Positions 25,959 through 35,952 of a stretch of DNA of 64,000 nt are shown here, piece by piece (position 1 is the first letter of the stretch; each line of letters starts with the position of its first letter). This DNA comes from Bacteroides graminisolvens DSM 19988 = JCM 15093 (GTDB lineage: Bacteria > Bacteroidota > Bacteroidia > Bacteroidales > Bacteroidaceae), in the NCBI RefSeq assembly GCF_000428125.1, contig NZ_ATZI01000005.1, positions 1 through 64,000 on the forward strand, read 5' to 3'. Made by a program: the position numbers and the translations under genes. Under the pieces are notes generated by a model. That model was not told the DNA's origin. It saw only the letters and a list, made by a program, of their open reading frames with translations, and did not search any database.

Positions 25959-26630
25959 ATGACAAAACGTATAGCTTTATTTGTTTTTGTCACTTCCTTG
26001 TCGCTGTTGTCTCATGCACAATGGACAGGGAAGGACTCTATCAATCTGAAAAGATTGTTAGAGGGTGACGGTGAGATAAAATTAAATCAGGAAGCCATAA
26101 AACAGGTGCAGCAAGCTCTGGGAAGTCCTTTGATCATTCGTGAATCTTCTGCTACAAAGTACGACGAATCTCTTCCAAAGGTGTATCCCGAGAAAGAAAA
26201 GTTGGTTTTGACGCTAATGCCTTATACGGCGAGAACAAAATATAACTATGATCCCATTTATAAAAAGAAAATTGACGTAAAGGCAGACACCTATAAATCC
26301 AATCCTTTTGAGACTCTTTATGCCTTGTCTATTCCCACAAATTGGGCCAAACATCCGTTTGAGGGTGGTTACAGGAAATCGCTGGAAGAGATAGAAGCTA
26401 CGGGTTTGAAGTACAATCCCTTGGCAGAAGGGGCTAACAATAAGGCTGTCGGAGCGTGGAAGTCAGCTGCAGGTCCCACCGGATATGATTTTATGACGCC
26501 TTTCACAAAAGACTTCTGGAATATTAAAGGAAATAAACGTAAGGCACGTACACTAGAGGTGTTAGCTAGCTATGGCGATTCTACTTCGGTTTTGATAGAT
26601 GAACCTATACTACGCCAAAAAATCAAGTAA
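25959..26630 (+). CDS. Secreted protein of unknown function
   Basis: 223 residues with signal peptide MTKRIALFVFVTSLSLLSHA. The mature part begins WTGKDSINLKRLLEGDGEIKLNQEAIKQVQ and later has SIPTNWAKHPF and DFMTPFTKDFWN. It resembles Bacteroides proteins I recall under the label DUF4858, without a known role. It follows the lipoprotein gene by 21 bp and should be co-transcribed with the sigma/anti-sigma pair. Confidence 0.55.
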   Translation: MTKRIALFVFVTSLSLLSHAQWTGKDSINLKRLLEGDGEIKLNQEAIKQVQQALGSPLIIRESSATKYDESLPKVYPEKEKLVLTLMPYTARTKYNYDPIYKKKIDVKADTYKSNPFETLYALSIPTNWAKHPFEGGYRKSLEEIEATGLKYNPLAEGANNKAVGAWKSAAGPTGYDFMTPFTKDFWNIKGNKRKARTLEVLASYGDSTSVLIDEPILRQKIK

Positions 26631-26695
26631 AAAGGTTTTTGGCTTCATAGACGCTCTATTTGGCTTTTTTATTTGGTCGTTTTATATGTGAGCTT

Positions 26696-26703
26696 TACAT
26701 TTG
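26696..26703 (+). promoter_or_regulatory. Promoter of the FabK-like gene
   Basis: TACATTTG with TTTG at 26672-26675 and a 20-nt spacer, 24 nt before the ATG at 26727. Confidence 0.7.
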
Positions 26704-26726
26704 CATATATTTAAAAATAAAGTAAT

Positions 26727-27665
26727 ATGAATAGAATAACTTCTCTTTTGGGAATTCAATATCCAATTATACAAGGTGGAATGGTTTGGTGCAGCGGTTG
26801 GAGACTTGCTTCTGCTGTTAGTAATGCGGGTGGTCTTGGTTTACTTGGAGCCGGGTCTATGCATCCGGATGTTTTGCGCGACCATATTCAAAAATGCAAA
26901 CTGGCCACAACTAAGCCTTTTGGAGTAAACGTGCCGCTGATGTATCCGCAGATTGAAGAGATCATGAATATCATTGTGGAAGAAGGTGTTAAGATTGTTT
27001 TTACATCAGCCGGAAACCCTAAAACCTGGACGAGTTGGTTGAAGGAAAAAGGAATAACGGTAGTGCATGTTGTTTCGTCTGCTAAGTTTGCTTTGAAATG
27101 CCAAGAAGCCGGTGTTGATGCTGTTGTAGCCGAAGGCTTTGAAGCGGGTGGACATAATGGAAGAGAAGAAACGACTACCTTGTGTCTAATTCCGGCTGTT
27201 CGTAAGGCTATTTCACTTCCTCTGATTGCTGCCGGCGGAATAGGAACAGGCGAAGCGATTCTTGCGGCCTCTGTTCTAGGTGCCGACGGGGTTCAGATAG
27301 GTAGCCGCTTTGCGTTGACCGAAGAGAGCTCGGCACACAATGACTTCAAAGACTATTGCCTGACTCTGAAAGAGGGTGACACTAAATTGTTGCTAAAGAA
27401 ACTGGCGCCTACGCGACTTGCCAAAAATGCATTTCGTGACTTGGTGGAAGATGCTGAAAATAAAGGGGCTTCAGTGGAGGAGATGCGTGATTTGCTTGGT
27501 AAGGGACGCGCTAAAAAAGGTATCTTCGAAGGAGATCTGGATGAAGGTGAACTGGAGATAGGTCAGGTTACTACTTTGATTGATCAAAAAAATACGGTAG
27601 CAGAGGTTATGGCAGAGTTGGTTGAGGATTTTAAAGCCGCATGTCAGAAAGAAAATAATTGGTGA
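26727..27665 (+). CDS. FabK/nitronate monooxygenase-type flavoprotein
   Basis: The 312-residue TIM-barrel FMN protein has PIIQGGMVWCSGWRLASAVSNAGGLG (read in parts), the flavin-site VAEGFEAGGHNG, and IAAGGIGTGEA...GADGVQIGSRFA. These blocks are shared by enoyl-ACP reductase II (FabK) and nitronate monooxygenase; the GGHNGR version is common to both. FabK would complete fatty-acid elongation. No other fab gene is adjacent, so the choice is open. Confidence 0.82.
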   Translation: MNRITSLLGIQYPIIQGGMVWCSGWRLASAVSNAGGLGLLGAGSMHPDVLRDHIQKCKLATTKPFGVNVPLMYPQIEEIMNIIVEEGVKIVFTSAGNPKTWTSWLKEKGITVVHVVSSAKFALKCQEAGVDAVVAEGFEAGGHNGREETTTLCLIPAVRKAISLPLIAAGGIGTGEAILAASVLGADGVQIGSRFALTEESSAHNDFKDYCLTLKEGDTKLLLKKLAPTRLAKNAFRDLVEDAENKGASVEEMRDLLGKGRAKKGIFEGDLDEGELEIGQVTTLIDQKNTVAEVMAELVEDFKAACQKENNW

Positions 27666-27704
27666 ATGTCATCGCGTTATTCTATATAATAATAGATATA
27701 GATA

Positions 27705-27745
27705 AAAAGGCTGCCTCGAGAAGAATTCTTTTGAGACAGCCTTTT
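27705..27745. terminator. Bidirectional terminator
   Basis: Stem AAAAGGCTGCCTC/GAGACAGCCTTTT (with a bulge) between two convergent genes; A-run and T-run on the two sides. Confidence 0.8.
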
Positions 27746-27766
27746 ACGTATTTATTAAAATCAGAA

Positions 27767-28873
27767 TTATAGAGTAATCGGTTCGTATTTTAATCCATAG
27801 ACATCTGCCACTGCCTTGAATGTGACTTTTCCACCCACGACATTAAGCCCAGCAAATAATGCAGAACTTTCTTTGCATGCCCGTTGCCATCCTTTGTCTG
27901 CTAAAAATAGAGCATACGGCAGAGTTGCATTTGTCAGAGCAAGTGTGGATGTATAAGGTACAGCTCCGGGAATATTCGCTACTGCATAGTGTACAACTCC
28001 GTCAACCGTGTATACGGGTTCACTGTGGCTGGTGGCATGTGATGTTTCAAAACATCCGCCTTGATCAATTGCAACATCTACCATAACAGTTCCGGGTTGC
28101 ATCATCTTTAACATCTCTTTGGTGATGAGATGCGGAGCTTTATCACCGGGTATGAGTACGGAGCCAATGATAAGGTTGGTTGATGGCAATTCCTCTTTAA
28201 TGTTGTGCTCAGAAGAATAGAGCGTTTTTACGTTTTTGGGAAGTATCTCACTTAAGTAACGTAAACGTGGAAGAGAAATGTCTACAATGGTAACATCTGC
28301 ACCTGCACCCGCAGCAAGAAGTGCCGAATGAGTGCCCACTACTCCTCCTCCCAAAATAAGAACTTTAGCAGGTTTTACTCCGGGTACGCCACCTAAAAGA
28401 ATGCCTTTACCACCTTGAGGCTTTTCTAAGAAACGTGCTCCTTCTTGTACGGCCATTCTTCCGGCCACTTCACTCATGGGAATAAGTAGTGGGAGTGAGC
28501 CATCCTCTTTTCTCACCGTTTCGTAAGCCAAACAAACAGCTCCACTTTTAATCATGGCATGAGTCAATTCTTCATCTGATGCAAAATGGAAGTAAGTAAA
28601 AAGCAGTTGACCTTCTTTGATCAGTTCATACTCAGGTTTTATAGGCTCTTTAACTTTAATGATCATCTCAGCTGTTGCATAGACCTCCTCAATTGTAGGT
28701 AATATTACTGCACCTGCTGTGAGGTATTCATTATCACTGAATCCGCTACCCATACCTGCGGTATGTTGCACAAATACTTTGTGCCCTCTTTTACATAACT
28801 CAAAAACTCCGGCCGGCGTCATTCCAACCCGGTTTTCGTTGTTTTTAATTTCTTTGGGAATTCCAATTATCAT
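27767..28873 (-). CDS. ald: Alanine dehydrogenase
   Basis: Ald interconverts L-alanine and pyruvate plus ammonia with NAD. The 368-residue protein has the N-terminal MIIGIPKEIKNNENRVGMTP (exactly the family start), YFHFASDEELT, the NAD loop ILGGGVVGTHSALLAAGAGA, and DVAIDQGGCFETS. Complete. It is transcribed away from amtB, and the two share the 336-bp region between them, consistent with a common ammonium theme. Confidence 0.94.
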   Translation of the reverse strand: MIIGIPKEIKNNENRVGMTPAGVFELCKRGHKVFVQHTAGMGSGFSDNEYLTAGAVILPTIEEVYATAEMIIKVKEPIKPEYELIKEGQLLFTYFHFASDEELTHAMIKSGAVCLAYETVRKEDGSLPLLIPMSEVAGRMAVQEGARFLEKPQGGKGILLGGVPGVKPAKVLILGGGVVGTHSALLAAGAGADVTIVDISLPRLRYLSEILPKNVKTLYSSEHNIKEELPSTNLIIGSVLIPGDKAPHLITKEMLKMMQPGTVMVDVAIDQGGCFETSHATSHSEPVYTVDGVVHYAVANIPGAVPYTSTLALTNATLPYALFLADKGWQRACKESSALFAGLNVVGGKVTFKAVADVYGLKYEPITL

Positions 28874-29209
28874 AATGTCCGTTTTTGGGGGTTAATTATT
28901 TCGCAATGTAGTAATATTCCTCATTCGTTATTCTCTGAATTGTATTGTTTTACAGCATACGTAGTGAAAGTTTCTAATTTCTTTTTTTGTTTTTTAATAA
29001 GTAATGAAATGTAAGTTGAAGCTGCTTTATTCTGATATTATGTATTTTTCTGTCTTTTTATTGCTACTTGTGTCAATATGGCTTTGAATTTGTTTTATTT
29101 ATATCTAAAAGTTATCTATATTTGCATTTTATTTTATTAAATGATTGTATTATAGGTTTTGTTATTTCTATATGATAATTATATATTAACCAATAAAAGC
29201 TGTTTGTAA
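28874..29209. promoter_or_regulatory. AT-rich ald/amtB divergent promoter region
   Basis: 336 bp with no ORF. A -7 box TATATTTG at 29117-29124 points to amtB. The region is very AT-rich with several T-runs. No defined operator was recognised. Confidence 0.5.
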
Positions 29210-30556
29210 ATGAAGAAAAGATGGATTATTTTGATGGCTATACTAGTAGTCATTAGTGTAATGGGCCTTTTTGCTCCTGAGCAACCCGAATTGTGGACTG
29301 TTGATTCAAATGTAAATAACGCGGATGTTGCCTGGATGATAACCGCAACTATTTTTGTGCTGATGATGACTCCGGGATTATCTCTGTTTTATGGAGGAAT
29401 GGTACGCCAAAAAAACGTAATATCAACCATATTGCAAAGTTTTATAGCAATGGGTGTTATTAGTATTATATGGGTTGTTTTTGGTTTCAGTTTGGCTTTC
29501 GGCGATGATATCGGCAGTTTTGTGGGTAATCCGGCAACGTTTTTCATGTTTGATGGTGTAGGAGCCAAAACCGATCCTTTGCTTGCTCCAACAATACCAT
29601 TGGCTCTTTTTGCTTTGTTTCAGATGAAGTTTGCCATCATAACTCCTTCTTTGATAACGGGCTCTTTTGCAGAGCGCGTGAGGTTCTCAGGCTATCTCGT
29701 ATTCATGATGCTTTTCTGTATTTTTGTATATTGCCCATTGGCTCATTGGACGTGGCATCCGGACGGTTTTCTTCGTCAGATGGGGGTTGTTGACTTTGCC
29801 GGTGGTATTGTGGTTCATGCTTCATCGGGTGTGGCAGCGCTTGCCGGCGCTATATTTTTAGGCAAAAGAACAGAACAAAATTCAACTCATGTACCTGCCA
29901 ATATACCTTTTGTTATATTAGGTGCTGCTATGTTGTGGCTGGGTTGGTTTGGCTTTAACGCGGGCTCATCGTTGGCTGCTAACGGAGTTGCGGTAAAAGC
30001 CTTCTTAAATACAAATACTGCGTCGGCAACAGCTATGATGGCATGGGTTGTTTTTGATTGTTTACGTGGACGTAAACCGTCTGCTATGGGTGCGGCTATC
30101 GGAGCTGTTGTGGGATTGGTTGCTATAACCCCGTCTGCCGGCTTTGTTACAGTGGGTGAAAGTATTTTTATAGCTCTGGTAACAACAATTGTTTGTAACG
30201 TGGCGGTTTACTGGAAAAATCACACTTCAGTAGATGATGCTTTGGATGTTTTTCCTACGCATGGAGTAGGAGGTATCTTAGGTACTGTACTAACAGGTGT
30301 TTTTGTGCACGGGTTGATAGACGGTCATTGGGATGTATTTTTCATTCATATCCTGGCCGTGATTATTGTTTGTGTCTATACGTTTGTAGTGACTTATGCA
30401 TTGTATTGGCTAACTAACAAAATGATACCCATGCGGGTTTCGGCTAACAGTGAAAGAATAGGTCTTGATATCAGCCAGCATGATGAACAATATGGCATGC
30501 TTGAGCCGGAACGTGAACTTGCCGAATATTCCGAGGGAGAAGTTTCGAGTAAGTAA
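29210..30556 (+). CDS. amtB: Ammonium transporter
   Basis: The 448-residue inner membrane channel has MTPGLSLFYGGMVRQKNV, the first pore His in IVVHASSGVAALAG, FGFNAGSS, and the second pore His in FPTHGVGGILGT. About eleven helices follow a short N-terminal hydrophobic segment. It conducts ammonia into the cell. No glnK (PII) gene follows, unlike the usual glnK-amtB pair. Neighbours are ald and a peptidase. Confidence 0.95.
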   Translation: MKKRWIILMAILVVISVMGLFAPEQPELWTVDSNVNNADVAWMITATIFVLMMTPGLSLFYGGMVRQKNVISTILQSFIAMGVISIIWVVFGFSLAFGDDIGSFVGNPATFFMFDGVGAKTDPLLAPTIPLALFALFQMKFAIITPSLITGSFAERVRFSGYLVFMMLFCIFVYCPLAHWTWHPDGFLRQMGVVDFAGGIVVHASSGVAALAGAIFLGKRTEQNSTHVPANIPFVILGAAMLWLGWFGFNAGSSLAANGVAVKAFLNTNTASATAMMAWVVFDCLRGRKPSAMGAAIGAVVGLVAITPSAGFVTVGESIFIALVTTIVCNVAVYWKNHTSVDDALDVFPTHGVGGILGTVLTGVFVHGLIDGHWDVFFIHILAVIIVCVYTFVVTYALYWLTNKMIPMRVSANSERIGLDISQHDEQYGMLEPERELAEYSEGEVSSK

Positions 30557-30661
30557 TTTTAGGGGGCGTAAATGAATAAAATGTGTGTTAATTATTCTTG
30601 TATGTATATGCTCTGTGGCTAGTTTGCAAAAGGATGCCAATGTTTTTAGGAAAAAAAACGC

Positions 30662-30669
30662 TAAGTTTG
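30662..30669 (+). promoter_or_regulatory. Promoter of the M23 peptidase gene
   Basis: TAAGTTTG, 26 nt before the ATG at 30695, within a run of A and T. Confidence 0.5.
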
Positions 30670-30694
30670 CACTCCCGATTAAAACTGCATATAG

Positions 30695-32335
30695 ATGAAA
30701 AAATATATAGTAACTTTATTACTGCTAGGTAGTATTAAAGTATACGCTCAGACCAATCATACTACAACTTTTACCCCTCCGCTTGATATTCCTTTGACAC
30801 TCAGCGGGAACTTCGGCGAATTGCGTCCGAATCATTTCCACGGAGGTATTGATTTTAAAACCCAAAACACAATTGGCAAGAGAGTATTGGCAATTGCTGA
30901 CGGATACATATCCCGAATTATGGTAACACATGGTTCGGGATATATGCTACATGTTCGTTACAGTAACGGATATACTGCCATATATCGCCATTTGTCCGGG
31001 TTCGTTAAGCCAATGGCCGATGCTATTGAAGCGTATCAATACGAAAAAGAGTCATGGGAAGTTGATTTGATCCCTTCAGCAACACAATATCCCGTGCATG
31101 CCGGTCAGCAAATTGCATGGAGCGGAAATACGGGCTATTCTATGGGACCGCATCTTCACTTGGACCTGATAGAAGACTCTACCGGTGATCGACTGGATCC
31201 CTTGCCATTTTTTAGTAAATATATAAAGGACAATCGTGCTCCCCGAGCTGAAGCAATTATGATTTTTCCCCAGCCGGGAAAAGGAGTTGTTCAGGGAAGC
31301 CTGCAAAATAAAATCATTGCATTAAATACCGTAGGGCCTACAGAAGCTTGGGGAGTGATTGGTACCGGCATAAAGGCTTATGATTATATGACGGGAACTT
31401 CAAACCGATACGGGGTATACTCTGTTACACTGTATGTTGATGGTGCTGAAGTGTATAATAGTGTGGTGGATCGCTATTCACCCGATGAAAATCGAATGAT
31501 CAACTCGTGGACTCACGGGCATTTCATGAAATCGTTTATTGATCCGGGTAATACATTGCGTATGTTGCGTGCCCATAATGCTGAGAGGGGATTAGTTACT
31601 ATTAATGAGGAGCGAGATTATCATTTCCTGTATGAACTGAAAGATTATTATGGGAATACGGCTCGATATCGGTTTGTAATAAGTGGGAAGAAACAACCTG
31701 TTCCCCCTTTTGAACACAAGGAAAAATATCTTTTTAAATGGGATCAGGTCAATTATTTGCAGGAACCCGGTATGACATTAATCGTTCCAAAGGGTGTGCT
31801 TTATACTGATTTGCCCGTACAATTTAAAGTTTATCCGGATTCCAATGCTGTTTCGTACATTTATCAGCTGAATGATGAAGGGGTTCCGTTACATGCCAGT
31901 TGCGAGTTATCGATCGGTGTGCGCCGGAGAGTTGTTCAGGATACAACCAAATACTATATAGCCCGAAAAACAGGGAGCCGTTTATCGAGTGTTGGCGGAC
32001 GTTATGAAAATGGATTTGTAAAAGCCAAAATCCTTTCGCTGGGAACTTATGTCGTAGCAGTCGATACTGTTCCCCCGGTCGTTACTCCATTGAGTAAGAA
32101 TACGTGGGCAAGGGCCGGAAAAATACTTTATCGGGTAAAAGACGGGCAGACGGGAATCCGTTCTTACCGCGGAACAATTGATGGAAAATATGCACTTTTC
32201 CAATGGGAAATGATGACTAATCGCTTAATTTGCAAAATAGATCCGGCCAGAGTAAGCAAAACGGGTAAACACATTGTTGAACTAACAGTGACGGACCATT
32301 GCGGAAATGTAACGGTATTGAAAGATATATATTAA
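30695..32335 (+). CDS. M23-family metallopeptidase
   Basis: The 546-residue exported protein has a signal peptide (MKKYIVTLLLLGSIKVYA) and an N-terminal LytM/M23 zinc peptidase domain: HFHGGIDFKT supplies the first His/Asp, and GPHLHLDL the second His pair. A long C-terminal region of beta-sandwich-like sequence (about 200-546) follows, which I do not recognise. It should cut peptidoglycan cross-bridges or bind them. It is upstream of the C69 dipeptidase by 32 bp. Confidence 0.88.
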   Translation: MKKYIVTLLLLGSIKVYAQTNHTTTFTPPLDIPLTLSGNFGELRPNHFHGGIDFKTQNTIGKRVLAIADGYISRIMVTHGSGYMLHVRYSNGYTAIYRHLSGFVKPMADAIEAYQYEKESWEVDLIPSATQYPVHAGQQIAWSGNTGYSMGPHLHLDLIEDSTGDRLDPLPFFSKYIKDNRAPRAEAIMIFPQPGKGVVQGSLQNKIIALNTVGPTEAWGVIGTGIKAYDYMTGTSNRYGVYSVTLYVDGAEVYNSVVDRYSPDENRMINSWTHGHFMKSFIDPGNTLRMLRAHNAERGLVTINEERDYHFLYELKDYYGNTARYRFVISGKKQPVPPFEHKEKYLFKWDQVNYLQEPGMTLIVPKGVLYTDLPVQFKVYPDSNAVSYIYQLNDEGVPLHASCELSIGVRRRVVQDTTKYYIARKTGSRLSSVGGRYENGFVKAKILSLGTYVVAVDTVPPVVTPLSKNTWARAGKILYRVKDGQTGIRSYRGTIDGKYALFQWEMMTNRLICKIDPARVSKTGKHIVELTVTDHCGNVTVLKDIY

Positions 32336-32366
32336 TAAGAGAGAATATTTTAATTAAAGTAAATGA

Positions 32367-34064
32367 ATGATGAAGACACTTTTGAATGTGCCAGGAGGAA
32401 ATTTACGTAAAGCAAACGATGGAATGTTACGTAGATTTTTATTTTTGAGTTTGATGATGTTGTTAGTTCCCTTTGTAGGAACAGACGCGTGTACTAATTT
32501 AATTGTAGGTAAAAACGCATCGGCAGATGGTTCAACCATTGTTTCTTATTCTGCTGACTCATACGGTTTGTTTGGTGAGTTATATCATTTTCCGGCAGGA
32601 ACGCACAAAAAAGGAACAATGGTTGATGTATATGAGTGGGACACACACAAATATCTTGGTCAGATAGAGCAAGCCCGTCAAACGTATAATGTAATTGGCA
32701 ATATTAACGAGTATCAGGTTACTATAGCAGAAACTACATTTGGCGGACGACCGGAGTTGGTTGATACCACAGCGGTTATTGATTATGGCAGTTTGATTTA
32801 TTTAGGTCTTCAACGTTCAAGAACTGCGCGTGAAGCCATTAAGGTGATGACCGAACTGGTGCAGCAATATGGCTATTACAGTAGTGGAGAGTCTTTTACT
32901 ATTGCCGATCCGAATGAAATCTGGATTATGGAAATGATAGGCAAAGGTCCCGGCATACGCGGTGCTGTTTGGGTAGCCGTGCGTGTTCCCGATGATTGTA
33001 TTTCGGCTCATGCCAATCAGTCCCGTATCCATACATTTGACATGGAAGATAAAAACAATTGCATGTATGCACCGGATGTGATTTCTTTTGCCCGCGAAAA
33101 AGGATATTTCAATGGCATCAACAAAGATTTTAGCTTTGCCAATGCTTATGCGCCACTTGATTTTGGAGCCCGCCGTTTTTGTGAGGCACGTGTTTGGAGT
33201 TACTTTAATATGTTCACGGATCAAGGGGCTAACTATTTGCCTTACATTCAGGGTAAAACCAACGAGCCTATGCCTTTATTTGTGAAAGCAAATCGTAAAA
33301 TCTCGGTAAGAGATGTACAGAATGCTATGCGTGATCATTATGAAGGCACTGCTTTAGATATTACGAAAGATTTTGGCGCCGGCCCTTACCATACGCCTTA
33401 TCGCCTTTCTCCGTTGACTTTTAAGGTTAACGATCAGGAGTATTTTAACGAACGTCCTATCTCTACCCAACAAACCGGATGGGTTTTTGTATCACAAATG
33501 CGTGCTAATAAACCTGATGCTATTGGAGGAGTTCTTTGGTTTGGGACAGACGATGCTAATATGACTGTCTTCACGCCAGTTTACTGCTGTACGGATAAAG
33601 TCCCTGATTGTTACGCGGCAAACGGTGCAGACTATGCAACGTTCTCCTGGAATTCTGCATTCTGGATTTTCAATTGGGTATCTAATATGGTATATCCGCG
33701 ATATAGTTTGATGATTGAAGATGTGCGTGCCGTACAGAGAAATCTGGAAGATACGTATGCTCAAAGCCAAGAAGCCATTGAGGCAACTGCTGCCAAACTA
33801 TACGAAAAAGATCCTGCGCAGGCAAAGGCTTTCCTTGCTAATTACACCTCTGCCATGGCACAAGGCGCATTTGACAGTTGGAAACGTTTAGGCGAATTTC
33901 TGGTAGTGAAATACAACGACGGAGTTGTAAAGCGTGTAAAGAATGGTAAGTTTGAACGAAACGAATACGGACAGCCGGCAACAGTGATACGCTCAGGGTA
34001 CCCCAAAGAGTTTCTTGAAGAGTACGTGAAACAAACCGGCGACCGCTACAAAGTGACAGAATAA
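32367..34064 (+). CDS. C69-family dipeptidase
   Basis: The 565-residue protein has an export signal ending at GTDACTNLIVGKNASADGS (Cys 42 would be the N-terminal nucleophile after processing), and the family blocks QYGYYSSGESFTIADPNEIW and FSFANAYAPLDFGARRFCEARVW (read in parts). C69 enzymes hydrolyse dipeptides in the periplasm. ATG 32424 (MLRRFLFL) may be the true start, because the first 19 residues lie outside the signal peptide. Confidence 0.9.
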   Translation: MMKTLLNVPGGNLRKANDGMLRRFLFLSLMMLLVPFVGTDACTNLIVGKNASADGSTIVSYSADSYGLFGELYHFPAGTHKKGTMVDVYEWDTHKYLGQIEQARQTYNVIGNINEYQVTIAETTFGGRPELVDTTAVIDYGSLIYLGLQRSRTAREAIKVMTELVQQYGYYSSGESFTIADPNEIWIMEMIGKGPGIRGAVWVAVRVPDDCISAHANQSRIHTFDMEDKNNCMYAPDVISFAREKGYFNGINKDFSFANAYAPLDFGARRFCEARVWSYFNMFTDQGANYLPYIQGKTNEPMPLFVKANRKISVRDVQNAMRDHYEGTALDITKDFGAGPYHTPYRLSPLTFKVNDQEYFNERPISTQQTGWVFVSQMRANKPDAIGGVLWFGTDDANMTVFTPVYCCTDKVPDCYAANGADYATFSWNSAFWIFNWVSNMVYPRYSLMIEDVRAVQRNLEDTYAQSQEAIEATAAKLYEKDPAQAKAFLANYTSAMAQGAFDSWKRLGEFLVVKYNDGVVKRVKNGKFERNEYGQPATVIRSGYPKEFLEEYVKQTGDRYKVTE

Positions 34065-34088
34065 ATAGGATATGTAAACTTATTCTTT

Positions 34089-34096
34089 TACATTTG
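34089..34096 (+). promoter_or_regulatory. Promoter of the phosphohexomutase gene
   Basis: TACATTTG, 49 nt before the ATG at 34146. Confidence 0.55.
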
Positions 34097-34145
34097 TACA
34101 GTTTTTAAGACGAAGAATACAACCTAATTTATAAAAGATTACCTT

Positions 34146-35891
34146 ATGGAAAATCAGGAACTAATAAAACAAGTAACGGAGAAAGCTGAGAAATGGCTCT
34201 CACCGGCTTATGATGCAGAGACTCAGGCTGAAGTGAAAAAAATGCTTGAGAACGAAGATAAAACAGAGCTGATTGAATCGTTCTATAAAGATTTGGAATT
34301 TGGTACGGGAGGCTTACGCGGCATCATGGGTTCGGGAAGCAACCGTATGAACATCTATACAGTAGGTGGTGCTACTCAAGGGCTATCAAACTACCTGAAT
34401 AAAAACTTCAAAGAACTAAAGCAGATTTCAGTTGTTGTGGGGCACGATTGCCGTAACAACAGTCGCAAGTTTGCCGAAATCTCTGCGAATATATTCTCGG
34501 CCAATGGCATCAAGGTTTATTTGTTCGAAGCCCTTCGTCCAACACCCGAGATCTCATTTGCTATTCGTCATCTGGGATGTCAGAGCGGTATTGTGATTAC
34601 AGCTTCTCACAATCCTAAAGAGTACAACGGATATAAAGCTTATTGGGATGATGGAGCGCAAGTTCTGGCTCCTCATGATACAGGCATTATTGAAGAAGTG
34701 GAGAGAATCTCTTCTGCAGCTGAAATTAAATTTGAAGGAAACCCCGATTTGATTGAGATAATCGGTGAGAACATAGACAGTGCATTCCTTGAGATGGTTA
34801 AAACAGTGTCTATTGCTCCCGACGTAATCAAGCGTCATCATGATATGAAGATTGTGTACACGCCTATTCACGGTACAGGAATAACACTTATTCCCAGAGC
34901 TTTGAAATCTTGGGGATTCACCAATGTAATTGATGTACCTGAACAGAACGTTATCAGTGGAGATTTCCCAACCGTAAAATCACCTAACCCCGAAGAGCCG
35001 GCTGCTCTTTCCATGGCAATTGATAAAGCCAAGGAAATGGATGCCGACTTAGTGATGGCTAGTGACCCCGATGCCGACCGTGTAGGTATTTCTTGCAAAA
35101 ATGATAAAGGAGAGTGGGTACTTATAAATGGTAACCAGACCTGTATGATGTACCTTTATTACATTCTTACTCAATACAGAGCTTTAGGCAAGATCACCGG
35201 AAACGAATTTTGCGTGAAGACCATTGTGACTACGGAGTTAATCAAGAAGATAGCCGACAAGAATAACATTGAAATGCTTGACTGTTACACCGGCTTCAAA
35301 TGGATTGCCCGCGAGATTCGTTTGAACGAAGGTAAGAAGAAGTACATTGGTGGTGGTGAAGAGAGCTATGGTTTCCTTGCCGAAGACTTTGTACGTGATA
35401 AAGATGCTGTTTCAGCTTGTTGCTTAATTGCCGAAATTGCTGCTTGGGCAAAAGACAATGGCAAAACATTGTATCAATTGCTTCAGGATATCTATGTGGA
35501 ATACGGATTCTCTAAAGAGAAAGGTATCAGCGTAGTGAAAAAAGGAAAGAGCGGAGCCGAAGAAATCAAGCAGATGATGACCAACTTCCGTAACAACCCT
35601 CCTAAGGAAATGGCCGGTTCAAAGATTGTGTTATGGAAAGACTTCCAGACTTTGAAGCAGACTGATGCTGCAGGTCATGTGACTGATTTGGTAATGCCCG
35701 ATACTTCGAACGTTCTGCAATATTTCACTGAAGATGGAAGTAAGGTGTCTGTTCGCCCTTCGGGAACCGAACCTAAGATTAAGTTCTATGTAGAAGTGCA
35801 AGGAGAAATGGGATGCCGTAACTGTTATGCAGGAGCCGATGCTGCTGCCGACGAAAAGATACAGGCAGTACTGAAGTCCTTGGGCGTATAA
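34146..35891 (+). CDS. Phosphoglucomutase/phosphomannomutase
   Basis: A 581-residue alpha-D-phosphohexomutase. It has FGTGGLRGIMG near the N-terminus, the phosphoserine loop VITASHNPKEYNGYK, the metal loop ASDPDADRVG, the sugar-binding GGEESYGF, and the phosphate-binding RPSGTEPKIKFY. The length matches the PGM2/phosphopentomutase-like class. It interconverts hexose 1- and 6-phosphates in the cytosol. Complete, with a strong terminator. Confidence 0.94.
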   Translation: MENQELIKQVTEKAEKWLSPAYDAETQAEVKKMLENEDKTELIESFYKDLEFGTGGLRGIMGSGSNRMNIYTVGGATQGLSNYLNKNFKELKQISVVVGHDCRNNSRKFAEISANIFSANGIKVYLFEALRPTPEISFAIRHLGCQSGIVITASHNPKEYNGYKAYWDDGAQVLAPHDTGIIEEVERISSAAEIKFEGNPDLIEIIGENIDSAFLEMVKTVSIAPDVIKRHHDMKIVYTPIHGTGITLIPRALKSWGFTNVIDVPEQNVISGDFPTVKSPNPEEPAALSMAIDKAKEMDADLVMASDPDADRVGISCKNDKGEWVLINGNQTCMMYLYYILTQYRALGKITGNEFCVKTIVTTELIKKIADKNNIEMLDCYTGFKWIAREIRLNEGKKKYIGGGEESYGFLAEDFVRDKDAVSACCLIAEIAAWAKDNGKTLYQLLQDIYVEYGFSKEKGISVVKKGKSGAEEIKQMMTNFRNNPPKEMAGSKIVLWKDFQTLKQTDAAGHVTDLVMPDTSNVLQYFTEDGSKVSVRPSGTEPKIKFYVEVQGEMGCRNCYAGADAAADEKIQAVLKSLGV

Positions 35892-35909
35892 CGATATGCT
35901 TCTTTAAAT

Positions 35910-35951
35910 AAAAAACCTCCGGAATCCTTTTAGGGCACCGGAGGTTTTTTA
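35910..35951. terminator. Bidirectional terminator
   Basis: Stem AAAAAACCTCCGG/CCGGAGGTTTTTT between convergent genes. Confidence 0.88.
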
Positions 35952-35952
35952 T

